From Aristolochia californica (Eukaryota; Streptophyta; Magnoliopsida; Piperales; Aristolochiaceae), in assembly GCA_029961685.1 (NCBI GenBank), contig JARWKL010000002.1, forward strand, positions 24,334,908 to 24,398,907: a DNA stretch of 64,000 bases, written 5' to 3'. Shown here in pieces: positions 1-14,793 of the stretch; within the stretch, counting starts at the first letter, position 1; each line of letters begins with the position of its first letter. A model generated the notes under the pieces. The model saw only the letters and a program-made list of their open reading frames with translations. It ran no database searches and was not told the origin of the DNA. The translations under genes were made by a program, and so were the position numbers.

Positions 1-1581
1 TATAACGCATAACAAAATGAAAATTTTAGAGTTCAAGTATTAAAAACAATTTCAAAATTATTTCACTCACTAAAACTGAACTCCAAGGTTTTGTTGTCCA
101 TGTTTGGGAAATTCCACTAGTACAACCTCTAATAATAAGCTTGGTGGAATTTTGTACGAAAGGGACTTCTAACTCATCCTAACATGCTTTAAGTGTGGTG
201 GATATGCATGCCAGAAACATGTTGAGGATCCAAGTAGACCTAATGATCCAAAAATTTCAAGGAGTAGAAAAAATCAAATTCTAAAGTGGTTGGATATTTA
301 CCAGGGCCAAAGAACCCACCTTTAGCCTATCCTTAAAAATCACAGATACTTTTTGGAACTCTCTCTCCCAGCATTTGTGCATTTCCTTTTTGGATGTTCA
401 AAATTGTTTTCCGATCCAAACTTGAATTTTCACTCCCCCATTTTTCTCGTAAACAAAAAAGATATAAGGCGTAACAAAATGAAAATTTTAGACTTTAAGT
501 ATGGAAAAAAAATTTGAAAATTATTTCACTCACTAAAAATGAACTCCAAGGTTTTTTATCCCTGTTTTGGAAATTCCATTAGTACAACCGCTAATAATAT
601 GCTTTGAGGAATTTTAAAGGAAAGGGACTTCTAACTGATCTTAACATGCTTTAAGTGTGGTGGATATGTATGCCAGAAATATGTTGAGGATGAAAGTGGA
701 CCTAATGATCCAAAAATATGAAGGAGTGGAAAACATCAAATTCTCAAGTTGTTGGATATTTACGAGGGCCAAACAACCCACTTTTTGCCTATCCTTAAAA
801 ATCACAGATACTTTTTGGAACTATGTCTCTCAGCATTTGTGCATTTCCTTTTTGGATGTTCAAATTTGTTTTCAGATCCAAACTTGAGTTTTCACTCTCC
901 CATTTTTCTCGTAAACAAAAAAGATATAAGGCAAACAAAATGAAAATTTAAGAGTTCATCTATTCAAAAAAAATTTGAAAATTATTTCACCCACTAAAAA
1001 TGAACTCCAAGGTTTTGATATCCATGCTTGGGAAATTCCACTAGTACAACCCCTCATAATAAGATTGGTTGAATTTTATAGAAAAGGGATGTCTAACTGA
1101 TCCTAACATGCTTTAAGTGTGGTGGATATGCATGCAAGAAACATGTTGAGGTTGCAAGTGGACGTAATGATCCATAAATTTGATGGAGTAGAAAAAATCA
1201 AATTCTCAAGTGGTTGGATATTAACTAGGGCCAAACAACCCACTTTTTGCCTATCCTTGAAAATCACAGATACTTTTTGGAACTATCTCTCTCAACAGTT
1301 GTGCATTTCCATTTTGGATGTTCAAATTTGTTTTCAGATCCAAACTTGAGTTTTCACTCTCCCATTTTTCTCATAAACAAAAAAGATATAAGGCATAAGA
1401 ATAGAAAAATTTTAGACTTCATGTATGCAAAAAAAATTTGAAAATAGTTTCACCCACTAAAAATGAACTCCAAGGTTTTGTTATCCATGCTTGGAAAATT
1501 CCAGTAGTACAACCCCTAATCATAAGCTTGGTGGAATTTTATAGGAAAGGGACTTCTGAGTGATCTTAACATGCTTTAAGT

Positions 1582-3283
1582 GTGGTGGATATGCATGCCA
1601 GAAACATGTTGAGGATGCAAGTGAACCTAATGATCCAAAAATTTCAAGTAGTAGAAAAAATCAAATTTCAAGTGGTTGGATATTTACTAGATCCAAACAA
1701 CCCACTTTTTGTTTGTCCTTAAAAATCACATATAATTTTTGGAACTATCTCTCTCAGCATTTGTGCATTTCCTTTTTGGATGTTCAAATTTGTTTCCAGA
1801 TCTAAACTTGTGTTTTCACTCTCCCATTTTTCTCGTAAAGAAAAAAGATATAAGGCATCACAAAATAAAAATTCTAGAGTTTGGGAAATTCCACTAGTAC
1901 AACCCCTAATAATAAGTTTGGTGGAATTTTATAGGAAAGGGACTTCTAACTGATCCTGACATTGTTTAAGTGTGGTGGATATGCATGCTAGAAACATGTT
2001 GAAGATGCAAGTGGACCTAATGATCCAAATTTTTCAAGGAGTAAAAATTCAAATTCTCAAATGGTTGGATAATTACCAGGGCCAAACAACCCACTTTTTT
2101 TCTACCCTTAAAAATCATAGATACTTTTTGGAACTATCTCTCTCAACATTTGTGCATTTCCATTTTGGATGTTCAAATTTGTTTTCAGATCCAAACTTGA
2201 GGTTTCACTCTCCCATTTTTCTCGTAAACAAAAAAGATATAACGCATAACAAAATGAAAATTTAGGAGTTCATGTATACAAAAGAAAATTGAAAATTATT
2301 TCATGCACTAAAAATGAACTCCAAGGTTTTCTTATCCTTTTTAGGGAAATTCCACTAGTACAACCCCTAATAATAAGCTTGGTAGAATTTTATGGGAAAG
2401 GGACTTCAAACTGATCCTAACATGCTTTAAGTGTGGTGGATATGCATGCCAGAAACATGTTGAGGATGCAAGTGGACCTAATGATCCAAAAATTTCAAGT
2501 ACTAGAAAAAATCAAATTTCAAGTGGTTGGATATTTACTAGATCCAAACAACCCACTTTTTGTTTGTCCTTAAAAATCACATATAATTTTTTGAACTATC
2601 TCTCTCAGCATTTGTGCATTTCCTTTTTGGATGTTCAAATTTGTTTCCAGATCTAAACTTGTGTTTTCACTCTCCCATTTTTCTCGTAAAGAAAAAAGAT
2701 ATAAGGCATCACAAAATAAAAATTCTAGAGTTTGGGAAATTCCACTAGTACAACCCCTAATAATAAGTTTGGTGGAATTTTATAGGAAAGGGACTTCTAA
2801 CTGATCCTGACATTGTTTAAGTGTGGTGGATATGCATGCTAGAAACATGTTGAAGATGCAAGTGCACCTAATGATCCAAATTTTTCAAGGAGTAAAAATT
2901 CAAATTCTCAAATGGTTGGATAATTACCAGGACCAAACAACCCACTTTTTTTCTATCCTTAAAAATCATAGATACTTTTTGGAACTATCTCTCTCAACAT
3001 TTGTGCATTTCCATTTTGGATGTTCAAATTTGTTTTCAGATCCAAACTTGAGGTTTCACTCTCCCATTTTTCTCGTAAACAAAAAAGATATAACGCATAA
3101 CAAAATGAAAATTTAGGAGTTCATGTATACAAAAGAAAATTGAAAATTATTTCATGCACTAAAAATGAACTCCAAGGTTTTCTTATCCTTTTTAGGGAAA
3201 TTCCACTAGAACAACCCCTAATAATAAGCTTGGTAGAATTTTATGGGAAAGGGACTTCAAACTGATCCTAACATGCTTTCAGT
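1582..3283 (+). repeat. Tandem duplication of an 851-bp two-unit block
   Basis: Copies 1582-2432 and 2433-3283 are nearly identical and exactly 851 bp apart. Each holds one shortened unit of 390 bp followed by one of 461 bp. The short unit lacks about 72 bp, from the end of the 'tctagag' segment to 'tttgggaaattcc' (junctions near 1880 and 2731). Shared private changes such as 'gtttgtcc', 'cacatataa' and 'taaagaaaaaag' show that both copies come from one duplicated dimer and not from two independent deletions. The copies differ by only a few bases, so the event looks recent compared with the general divergence of the array. Confidence 0.9.
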
Positions 3284-3746
3284 GTGGTGGATATGCATGC
3301 CAGAAAGATGATGAGGATGCAAGTGGACCTAATGATCCAAAAATTTCAAGGAGTAGAAAAAATCGAATTCTCAAGTGGTTGGATATCTACCAGGGCCAAA
3401 CAACCCACTTTTAGCCTATCCTTATAAATCACAGATACTTTTTGGAACTATCTCTCTCAGCATTTTTGCATTTCTATTTTGGATGTTCAAATTTGTTTTA
3501 AGATCCAAACTTCCGTTTTCATTCTCCCATTTTTCTAGTAAACAAAAAAGATATAAGGCATAAAAAAATGAAAATTTTAGAGTTCATGTATGCAAAAAAA
3601 AATTGAAAATTATTATACGCACTAAAAATGAACTCCAACGTTTTGTTATCCATGTTTGGGAAATTCCACTAGTACAACCCCTAATAATAAGCTTGGCTGA
3701 ATTTTATAGGAAAGGGACTTCTAACTGATCCTAACATGCTTTAAGG

Positions 3747-6056
3747 GTGGTGGATATGCATGCCAGAAACACGTTGAGGATGCAAGTGGACCTAATGATC
3801 CAAAAATTTCAAGGACAAAAAAATCAAATGCTCAAGTGGTTGGATATTTACCAGAGCCAAACAATCCACTTTTTGCCTATCCTTAAAAATCACAGATATT
3901 TTTTGGAACTATCTCTCTCAGCATTTGTGCATTTCCATTTTGGATATTCAAATTTGTTTTCAGATCCAAACTTGAGTTTTCACTCTCCCATTTTTCTCGT
4001 AAACAAAAAAGATATAAGGCATAACAAAATGAAAATTTTAGAGTTCAAGTATGCATAAAAACGTTGAAAATTATTTTACGAACAAAAAATGAACTCCAAG
4101 GTTTTCTTATCCTTGTTTGGGAAATTCCACTAGTACAACCCCTAATAATAAGCTTTGTGGAATTTTATAGGAAAGGGACTTCTAACTGATCCTAACATGC
4201 TTTAAGTATGGTGGATATGCATGCAAGAAACATGTTGAGGAAGCAAGTGGCCCTAATGATCAAAAATTTTCAAGGAGTAAAAAATCAAATTCTCAAATGG
4301 TTGGATATTAACCAGGGCCAAACAACCCACTTTTTGTCTATCCTTAAAAATCACGGATACTTTTTGGAACTATCTCTCTCAACATTTGTGCATTTCCATT
4401 TTGGATGTTCAAATTTTTTTTCAGATCCAAACTTAAGTTTTCACTCTCCATTTTTTCTCGTAAACAAAAAAGATATAAGACATAACAAAATGAAAATTTA
4501 GGAGTTCATGTATACAAAACAAAAAAATTGAAAATTATTTCACGCACTAAAAATGAACTCCAAGGTTTTGTTATCCTTGTTTGGGAAATTCCACTTGTAC
4601 AACCCCTAATAATAAGCTTGGCTGAATTTTATAGGAAAGGGACTTCTAACTGATCCTAACATGCTTTAAGGGTGGTGGATATGCATGCCAGAAACACGTT
4701 GAGGATGCAAGTGGACCTAATGATCCAAAAATTTCAAGGACTAAAAAATCAAATGCTCAAGTGGTTGGATATTTACCAGAGCCAAACAATCCACTTTTTG
4801 CCTGTCCTTAAAAATCACAAATACTTTTTGGAACTATCTCTCTCAGCATTTGTGCATTTCCATTTTGGATGTTCAAATTTGTTTTCAGATCCAAACTTGA
4901 TTTTTCACTCTCCCATTTTTCTCGTAAACAAAAAAGATATAAGGCATAACAAAATGAAAATTTTCGAGTTCATGTATGCATAAAAACGTTGAAAATTATT
5001 TTACGAACAAAAAATGAACTCCAAGGTTTTCTTATCCATGTTTGGGAAATTCCACTTGTACAACCCCTAATAATAAGCTTTGTGGAATTTTATAGGAAAG
5101 GGACTTCTAAGTGATCCTAACATGCTTTAAGTGTGGTGGATATGCATGCCAGAAACATGTTGAGGAAGCAAGTGGCCCTAATGATCAAAAATTTTCAAGG
5201 AGTAAAAAATCAAATTCTCAAATGGTTGGATATTTACCTGGGCCAAACAACCCACTTTTTGTCTATCCTTAAAAATCACGGATACTTTTTGGAACTATCT
5301 CTCTCAACATTTGTGCATTTCCATTTTGGATGTTCAAATTTGTTTTCAGATCCAAACTTGAGTTTTCACTCTCCATTTTTTCTCATAAACAAAAAAGATA
5401 TAAGGCATAACAAAATGAAAATTTAGGAGTTCATGTATACAAAAAAAAAAATTGAAAATTATTTCACGCACTAAAAATGAACTCCAACGTTTTGTTGTCC
5501 TTGTTTGGGAAATTCCACTAGTACAACCCCTAATAATAAGCTTGGCTGAATTTTATAGGAAAGGGACTTCTAACTGATCCTAACATGCTTTAAGGGTGGT
5601 GGATATGCATGCCAGAAACACGTTGAGGATGCAAGTGGACCTAATGATCCAAAAATTTCAAGGACTAAAAAATCAAATGCTCAAGTGGTTGGATATTTAC
5701 CAGAGCCAAACAATCCACTTTTTGCCTGTCCTTAAAAATCACAGATACTTTTTGGAACTATCTCTCTCAGCATTTGTGCATTTCCATTTTGGATGTTCAA
5801 ATTTGTTTTCAGATCCAAACTTGAGTTTTCACTCTCCCATTTTTCTCGTAAACAAAAAAGATATAAGGCATAACAAAATGAAAATTTTAGAGTTCATGTA
5901 TGCATAAAAACATTGAAAATTATTTTACGAACAAAAAATGAACTCCAAGGTTTTCTTATCCATGTTTGGGAAATTCCACTAGTACAACCCCTAATAATAA
6001 GCTTTGTGGAACTTTATAGGAAAGGGACTTCTAACTAATCCTAACATGCTTTAAGT
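3747..6056 (+). repeat. Higher-order dimer repeat A-B-A-B-A (about 925 bp)
   Basis: Units A start at 3747, 4672 and 5596; units B start at 4208 and 5133. A units share 'cacgttgagg', 'tcaaatgctcaag' and 'caaacaatccac'. B units share 'gaggaagcaagtggccc', 'gatcaaaaattttc' and 'cacggatac'. A resembles A, and B resembles B, far more than A resembles B. That is the defining sign of a higher-order repeat amplified as a dimer. Two and a half copies are present. Confidence 0.92.
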
Positions 6057-6465
6057 CTGGTGGATATGCATGCCAGAAACATGTTGAGGATGCAAGTGGT
6101 CCTAATGATGCTAAAATTTCAAGGAGTAGAAAAATCGAATTCTCATGTGGTTGGATGTTTACCAGGGCCAAACAACCCACTTTTAGCCTATCCTTAAAAA
6201 TCACAGATACTTTTTGGAACTATCTCACTCAGCATTTGTGCATTTCCATTTTTCTCGTACACAAAAAAGATATAAGGCATAACAAAATGAAAATTTTAGA
6301 GTTCATGTATGCAAAAAAAATTTGAAAATTATTACACGCTCTAAAAATGAACTCCATGGTTTTGTTATCCACGTTTGGGAAATTCCACTAGTACAACCCC
6401 AAATAAAAAGCTTGGTGGAATTTTATAGGAAAGGGACTTCTAACTGATCCTAACATGCTTTAAGT
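6057..6465 (+). repeat. Deletion monomer, 409 bp
   Basis: This unit is about 54 bp short. At about 6248 the text runs straight from 'gtgcatttccattt' into 'ttctcgtacac', so the segment that normally holds the CAAATTTG palindrome and the 'cagatccaaacttgag' stretch is missing. The repeated word 'catttt' on both sides of the lost segment suggests slippage or recombination between short direct repeats. Confidence 0.85.
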
Positions 6466-9400
6466 GTGGTGGAGATGCATGCCAAAAACATGTTGAGGAT
6501 GCAAGTGGACTTAATGATCCAAAAATTTCAATCAGTAGAAAAAATCAAATTATCAAGTGGTTGGATATTTAACAGAGCCAAACAACCCACTTTTTGCCTG
6601 TCCTTAAAAATCACAGATACTCTTTTGAACTACCTCTCTCAGCATTTGTGCAGTTCTATTTTGGATGTTCAAATTTGTTTTCAGATCCAAACTGGAGTTT
6701 TCACTCTCCCATTTTTCTCGTAAACAAAAAAGATATAAGGCATAACAAAATGAAAATTTTAGAGTTCAAATATGCAAAAAAAATTTGAAAATTATTTCAC
6801 ACACTAAAAATGAACTGCGAGGTTTTGTTATCCATGGTTGGGAAATTCCACTAGCACAACCCCTAATAATAAGCTTGGAGGAATTTTATAGGGAAGAAAC
6901 TTCTAACTGATCCTAACATGCTTTTAAGTGTGGTGGATATGCATGCCAGAAACATGTTGAGAATGCAAGTTGACGTAATGATCCTAAAATTTCAAGGAAT
7001 AGGAAAAATCAAATTCTCAAGTGGTTGGATATTTACCTGAGACAAAGAACCCACTTTTTGCCAGTCCTTAAAAATCACAGATACTTTTTGGAACTACCTC
7101 TCTCAGCATTTCTGCATTTCTATTTTGGATGTTCAAATTTGTTTTCAGATGCAAACTTGAGTTTTCACTCTCCCAATTTTCTCGTAAGCAAAAAAGATAT
7201 AAGGCATAACAAAATGAAAATTTTAGAGTCCATGTATGCAAAAAAATTTGAAAATTATTTAACACACTAAAAATGAACTCCAAGGTTTTGTTATCCATGT
7301 TTGGGAAATTCCACTAGTACAACCCCTAATAAAAAGCTTGGTGGAATTTTATAGGAAATGGACTTCTAACTGATCTTAACATGTTTTAAGTATGGTGGAT
7401 ATGCATGGCAAATCTTGTTGAGGATGCTAGTGGACCTAATGATCCAAAAATTTCAAGGAGTAGAAAAATCAAATTCTCAAGTGGTTGGATATTTACCTGG
7501 GCCAAAGAACCCACTTTTTGCCTATCCATAAAAATCATAGATACTTTTTGGAACTATCGCTCTCAGTATTTGTGCATTTCCATTTTGGATGTTCAAATTT
7601 GTTTTCAGATCCAAACTTGAGTTTTCACTCTCCCATTTTTCTCGTAAACAAAAAAGATATAAGGCATAACAAAATGAAAATTTTAGAGTTAATGAATGCA
7701 AAAAAAAATTTTAAATTATTTCACGCACTAAAAATGAACTGCAAGGATTTGTTATCCATGTTTAAGAAATTCCACTAGTACAACCCCTAATAATGAGCTT
7801 GGTGGAATTTTATAGGAAAGAGACTTTTAACTAACCCTAACATGCTTTAAGTGTGGTGGATATGCATGCCATAAACATGTTGAGGCTGCAAGTGGACCTA
7901 ATGATCTAAAAATTTCAAGGAGTAGAAAAAATCAAATTCTCAAGTGGTTTGATATTTACCAGAGCCAAACAACCCACTTTTTGCCTATCCTTTAAAATCA
8001 CAGATACTTTTTGGAACTATCTCTCTCAGCATTTATGCATTTCCATTTTGTAAGTTCAATTTTGTTTTCAGATCCAAACTGGAGTGTTCACTCTCCCATT
8101 TTTCTCGTAAACAAAAAAGATATAAGACATAACAAAATGAAAATTTTAGAGTTCATGTGTGCAAAAAAAATTAGAAAATTCTTTCAAGCACTAAAAAGGA
8201 ACTCCAAGGTTTTGTTATCCATGTTTGGGAAATTCCAGTAGTACAACCCCTAATAATAAGCTTGGTAGAATTTTATAGGAAAGAGACTTCTAACTGATCT
8301 TAACATGCTTTATGTGTGGTGGATATGCATGCCAGAAAAATGTTGAGAATTCAAGTAGACGTAATGATCCAAAAATTTCAAGGAATAGGAAAAATAAAAT
8401 TCTTAAGTGGTTGGATATTTACCTGAGACAAGGAACCCACTTTTGGCTAGTCCTTAAAAATCACAGATACTTTTTGGAACTACCTCCCTCAGCATTTCTG
8501 CATTTCTATTTTGGATGTTCAAATTTGTTTTCAGATCCAATCTTGAGTTTTCACTCTCCCATTTTTCTCGTAAACAAAAAATATATAAGGCATAACAAAA
8601 TGAAAATTTAAGAGTTCATGTATGCAAAAAAAATTTGAAAATTATTTAACGCGCTAAAAATGAACTTCAAGGTTTTCTTATCCATGTTTGGGAAATTCCA
8701 CTAGTACAACCCCTAATAATAAGCTTGGTGGAATTTTGTAGGAAAAGGACTTCTAACTGAACCTAATATGCTTTAAGTGTGGCGGGTATGCATGCCAGAA
8801 ACATGTTGAGGATGCAAGTGGACCAAACGATCCAAAAATTTCAAGGACTAAAAAATCAAATTCTCAAGTGGTTGGATATTTACCAGGGCCAAACAACCAA
8901 CTTTTTGACTATCGTTAAAAATCACAGAAACCTATTGGAACTATCTCTCTCAACATTTGTGCATTTCCATTTTGGATGTTCAAATTTGTTTTCAGATCCA
9001 AACTTGAGTTTTCACTCTCCCATTTTTCTCGTAAACAAAAAAGGTATAAGGCATATCAAAATGAAAATTTAGGAGTTCATGTATACAAAAAAAAAAAAAT
9101 TGAAAATTATTTGACACTCTAAAAATGAACTCCAAGGTTTTGTTATCCATGTTTGGGAAATTCCACTAGTACAACCCCTAATAATAAGCTTGGAATTTTA
9201 TAGGAAAGGGACTTCTAACTGATCCTAACATGCTTTAAGTGTGGTGGATATGCATGCCAGAAACAATTTGAGGATGCAAGTAGACCTAATGATCCAACAA
9301 TTTCAAGGAGTAGAAAAAATCAAATTCTCAAGTGGTTTGATATTTACCAGAGACAAACAACCCACTTTTTGACAGTCCTTAAAAATTATAGATACTTTTT

Positions 9401-12400
9401 GGAACTACCTCTCTCAGCATTTGTGTATTTCCATTTTGGATCTTCAAATTTGTTTTCAGATCCAAACTTGTGTTTTCACTCTCCCATTTTTCTCGTAAAA
9501 AAAAAAGATATAAGGCAGAACAAAATGAAAATTTTAGAGTTCTTGTAGGCAAAACAAATTTGAAAATTATTTCACGCACTAAAAATGAACTCCAAGGTTT
9601 TCTTATCCATGTTGGGGAAATTCTACTAGTACAACCCCTAATAATAAGCTTGGAGGAATTTTATAGGAAAGGGATTTCTAATTGAACCTAATATGCTTTA
9701 AGTTTGGTGGATATGGATGCCAGAAACATGTTGAGGATGCAAGTGGACCTAATCATCCAAAAATTTAAAGGAGTAAAAAATAATATTCTCAAGTGGTTGG
9801 ATATTTACGAGGGCCCAACAACCAACTTTTTGACTATCCTTAAAAATCACAGTTACTTTTTGGAACTATCTCTCTCAACATTTGTGCATTTCCATTTTGG
9901 ATGTTCAAATTTGTTTTCAGATCCAAACTTGAGTTTTAACTCTGCCATTTTTTTCGTAAACAAAAAAAGATATAAGGCATAACAAAATGAAAATTTAGGA
10001 GTTCAAGTATACAAAAAAAAATTGAAAATTATTTTACGCACTAAAAATGAACTCCATGGTTTTGTTGTCCATATTTGGGAAATTCCACTAGTACAACCCC
10101 TAATAATAAGCTAGCTGGAATTTTATAGGAAAGGGACTTCTAACTGATCCTAACATGCTTTAAGTGTGGTGGATATGCTTGCCAGAAACATGTTGAGGAT
10201 GCAAGTGGACCTCATGATCCTAAGATTTCAAGGAGTAGAAAAAATCAAATTCTCAAGTGGTTGGATATTTACGTGAAACAAACAACCAACTTTTTGCCAG
10301 TCCTTAAAAATCACAAATACTTTTTGGAACTACCTCTCTCAGCATTTGTGCATTTTTATTTTGGATGTTCAAATTTGTTTTCAGATCCAAACTTGAGTTT
10401 GCACTCTCCCATTTTTCTCGTAAAAAAAAAAAGATGAAAGGCATAAAAAAATGAAAATTTTAGATTTCATGTATGCAAAAAAAATTTGGAAATTATTTCA
10501 CGCACTAAAAATGAACTCCGAGGTTTTGTTATCCATGTTTTGGAAATTCCACTAGTACAAGCCCTAATAATAAGCTTGGTGGAATTTTATAGGAAAGGGA
10601 CTTCTAACTGATCCTAACATGCTTTAAGTGTGGTGGATATGCATGCCAGAAACATGTTGAGGATGCAGGTGGACCTAATGATCCAAAAATTTCATGGAGT
10701 AGAAAAAATAAATTTCTCAAGTGGTTGGATATCTACCAGGGCCAAACAACCAACTTTTTTCCTATCCTAAAAAATCGTCGATACTTTTTGGAACAATCTC
10801 TTCTTGGTATTTATGCATTTCCATTTTGGATGTTAAATTTTTTTTTGAGATCCAAACATGAGTTTTCACTCTCCCATTTTTCTCGTAAACAAAAAAGATA
10901 TAAGGCATAACAAAATGAAAATTTTAGAGTTCATGTATGCAAAAAAAATTTAGAAATTATTTCTTGCACTAAAAATGATCTTCAAGGATTTATTATCCAT
11001 GTTTGGGAAATTTCACTTGTACAACCCCTAATAATAAGCTTGCAGGAATTTTATAGGAAATGGACGTCTAACTGATCCTAACATGCTTTAAGTGTGGTGG
11101 ATATGCATGCCAGAAACATGTTGAGGATGCAAGTGAACCTAATGATCCAAAAATTTCAAGGAGTAGAAAAAATCAAATTCTCAAGTGGATTGATATCTAC
11201 TAGGGCAAAACAACAGACTTTTTGCCAGTTCTTAAAAATCACAAATACTTTTTGGAACTACCTATCTCAGCATTTGTGCATTTCTATTTTGGATGTTCAA
11301 ATTTGTTTTCAGATCCAAATTTGAGTTTTCACTCTCCCATTTTTCTCGTTAAAAAAAGATATAAGGCATAACAAAATGAAAATTTATGAGTTCATGTTTG
11401 CAAAAAAAATTTGAAAATTATTTCACGCACTAAAAATGAACTCTGATGTTTTGTTATCCTTGTTTGGGAAATTCCACTAGTACAACCCCTAATAATAAGC
11501 TTGCAGGAATTTTATAGGAAATGGACTTCTTAGTGATCCTAACATGCTTTAAATGTGGTGGATATGCATGCCAGAAACATGTTGAGGATGCAAGTGGACC
11601 TAATCATCCAAAAATTTCAAGGAGTACAAAAAATCAAATTCTCAAGTGGATTGATATCTACTAGGGCAAAACAACCCACTTTTTGCCCGTCCTTAAAAAT
11701 CACAGAAACTTTTTGGAACTCTCTCTCTCAGCATTTGTGCATTTCCATTTTGGATGTTCAAATTTGTTTTCAGATCCAAACTTGATTTTTCACGCTCCCA
11801 TTTTTGTCGTAAACAAAAAAGATATAAGGTATATAAAAATGAAAATTTTTGAGTTCATGTATGCAAAAAAAATTTGAAAATTATTTCACACACTAAAAAT
11901 GAACTCCGAGGTTTTATTATCCATGCTTGGGAAATTCCACTAGTACAATCCCTAATAATAAGCTTGGTGAAATTTATAGGAAATGGATTTCTAACTTATC
12001 CTAACATGCTTTAAGTGTGGTGGATATGCATGCCAGTAACATGTTGAGGATGCAAGTGGACCTAATGAACCAAAAATTTCAAGGAGTAGAAAAAATCAAA
12101 TTCTCAAGTGGTTGGATATTTACCTGGGCCAAACAACCCACTTTTTGCCTATCCTTAAAAATCACAGATACTTTTTGGAACTATCGCTCTCAGCAATTGT
12201 GCATTTCCATTTTGGATGTTCAAATTTGTTTTCAGATCCAAACTAGAGTTTTCTCTCTCCCATTTTTCACTTAAACAAAAAAGTTATAAGGCATAACAAA
12301 ATGAAAATTTTAGAGTTCATGTATGCAAAAAAAATTTGAAAATTATTTCACGCACTAAAAATGAACTCCAAGGTTTTATTATCCATGTTTGGGAAATTCC

Positions 12401-14793
12401 ACTAGTACAACCCCTAATAATAAGTTGGGTGGAATTTTATAGGGAAGGGACTTCTAACTGATCCTAACATGCTTTAAGCGTGGTGGATATGCATGCCAGA
12501 AACATATTTAGGATGCAAGTGGACCTAATGATCCAAAAATTTCAAGGAGTAGAAAAAATCAAATTCTCAAGTTGTTGGATATTTACGAGAGACAAACAAC
12601 CCACTTTTTGCCTGTCCTTAAAAATCACAGTTACTTTTTGGAACTACCTCTCTCAGCACCTGCGCATTTCTAATTTGGATGTTCATATTTGTTTTCAGAT
12701 CCAAACTTGAGTTTTCACTCTCCCATTTTTCTTGTAAACAAAAAAGATATAAGGCATATCAAAATGAAAATTTCAGAATTCATGTATGCGAAAAAAATTT
12801 GAAAATTATTTCACGCACTAAAAATGAACTCCAACATTTTGTTATCCTTGTTTGGGAAATTCCACTAATACAACCCCTAATAATAAGCTTGGATGAATTT
12901 TATAGGAAAGGAACTTCTAACTGATCCTAACATGCTTTAAGTGTGGTGGATATGCATGCCAGAAACATGTTGAGGATGCAAGAGGACCTAATGATCAAAA
13001 AATTTCAAGGAGTAGAAAAAATCAAATTCTCAAGTGGTTGGATATTTACCAGAGCCAAACAACCCACTTTCTGCCAGTCCTTAAAAATCACAGATACTTT
13101 TTGGAACTACCTCTTTCGGCATTTGTGCATTTCTATTTTGAATGTTCAAATTTGTTTTCAGATCCAAACATGTGTTTTCACTCTCCCATTTTTCTCGTCA
13201 ACAAAAAGATATAAGGCATAACAAAATGAAAATTTAAGAGTTCATGTATGCAAAAAAAATTTGAAAATTATTTCACGCACTAAAAATGAAATCCAAGGTT
13301 TTCTTATCCATGTTTGGGAAATCCAACTAGTACAACCCCTAATAATAAGCGTGGTGGAATTTTATAGGAAGTGGACTTCTAACTGATCTTAACATGCTTT
13401 AAGGGTGGTGGACATGCATGCCAGAAACATGTTGAGGATGCAAGTGGACCTAACGATCCAAAAATTTCAAGGACTAGAAAAAATCAAATTCTCAAGTGGT
13501 GTGATATTTACCAGAGCCAAACAACCAACTTTTTGCCTGTCCTTAAAAATCACAGATACTTTTTAGAACTATCTCTCTCAGCATTTATGCATTTCCATTT
13601 TGGATGTTCAAATTTGTTTTGAGATACAAACTTGAGTTTTCACTCTTCCATTTTTCTCGTAAACAAAAAAGATATAAGGCATAACAAAATGAAAATTTTA
13701 GAGTTCATGTATGCAAAAAAAATTTGGAAATTATTTCTTGCACTAAAAATGAACTTTAACGATTTATTATCCATGTTTGGGAAATTCCACTAGTACAACC
13801 CCTAATAATAAACTTGGAGGAATTTTATAGAAAATGAACTTCTAACTGATCCTAACATGCTTTAAGTGCGGTGGATATGAATGCCAGAAACATGTTGACG
13901 ATGCAAGTGGACCTAATGATCTAAAAATTTCAAGGAGTAGAAAAAATCAAATTCTCAAGTGGATTGATATCAACCAGGGCCAAACAACCCACTTTTTGGG
14001 AGTTCCTAAAAATCGAAGATACTTTTTTGATCTACCTCTCTTAGCATTTGTGCATTTCTATTTTGGAAGTTCAAATTTGTTTTCAGATCCAAACATGAGT
14101 TTTCACTCTCCCATTTTTCTCGTAAACAAAAAAGATAAAAGGCATAAAAAAATAAAAATTTTAAAGTTCATGTATGCAAAAAAAATTTGAAAATTATTTC
14201 ACGCACTAAAAATGAACTCCGAGGTTTTGTTATCCATGCTTGGGAAATTCAACTAGTACAACCCCTAATAATAAGCTTGGTGGAATTTTACAGGGAAGGG
14301 ACTTCTAACTGATCCTAACATGCTTTAAGTGTATTGGATATGCATGCCAGAAACATGTTGAGGATGCAAGTGGACCTATGGATCCAAAAATTTCAAGGAG
14401 TAGAAAAAATCAAATTCTCAAGTGGTTGGATATTTACCAGGGCCAAACAACGAACTTTTTGCCAATCCTTAAAAATCACAGATACTTTTTGGAACTATCT
14501 CTCTCAGCATTTATACATTTCCATTTTGGATGTTCAAATTTGTTTTGAGATCCAAACTTGAGTTTTCACTCTCCCATTTTTCTCTTAAACAAAAAAGATA
14601 TAAGGCATAACAAAATGAAAATTTTAGAGTTCATGTATGCAAAAAAAATTTGGAAATTATTTCTTGCACTAAAAATGAACTTCAAGGATTTATTATCCAT
14701 GTTTGGGAAATTCCACTAGTACAACCCCTAATAATAAGCTTGGTGGAATTTTATAGGAAATGGGCTTCTAACTGATCCTAACATGCTTTAAGT
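6466..14793 (+). repeat. Ordinary satellite stretch with recurring variant units
   Basis: Eighteen units of near-normal length occupy this stretch, including exact 461-463 bp steps at 11094, 11555, 12017, 12480 and 12943. A variant class stands out: units with 'ttcttgcact' in place of the usual 'ttcacgcact', at 10961, 13735 and 14661. In these, 'gagatcc' or 'gagatac' often replaces 'cagatcc' upstream and 'ttgatatc' follows in the next unit. Apart from this mosaic pattern I see nothing but satellite here. Confidence 0.9.
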
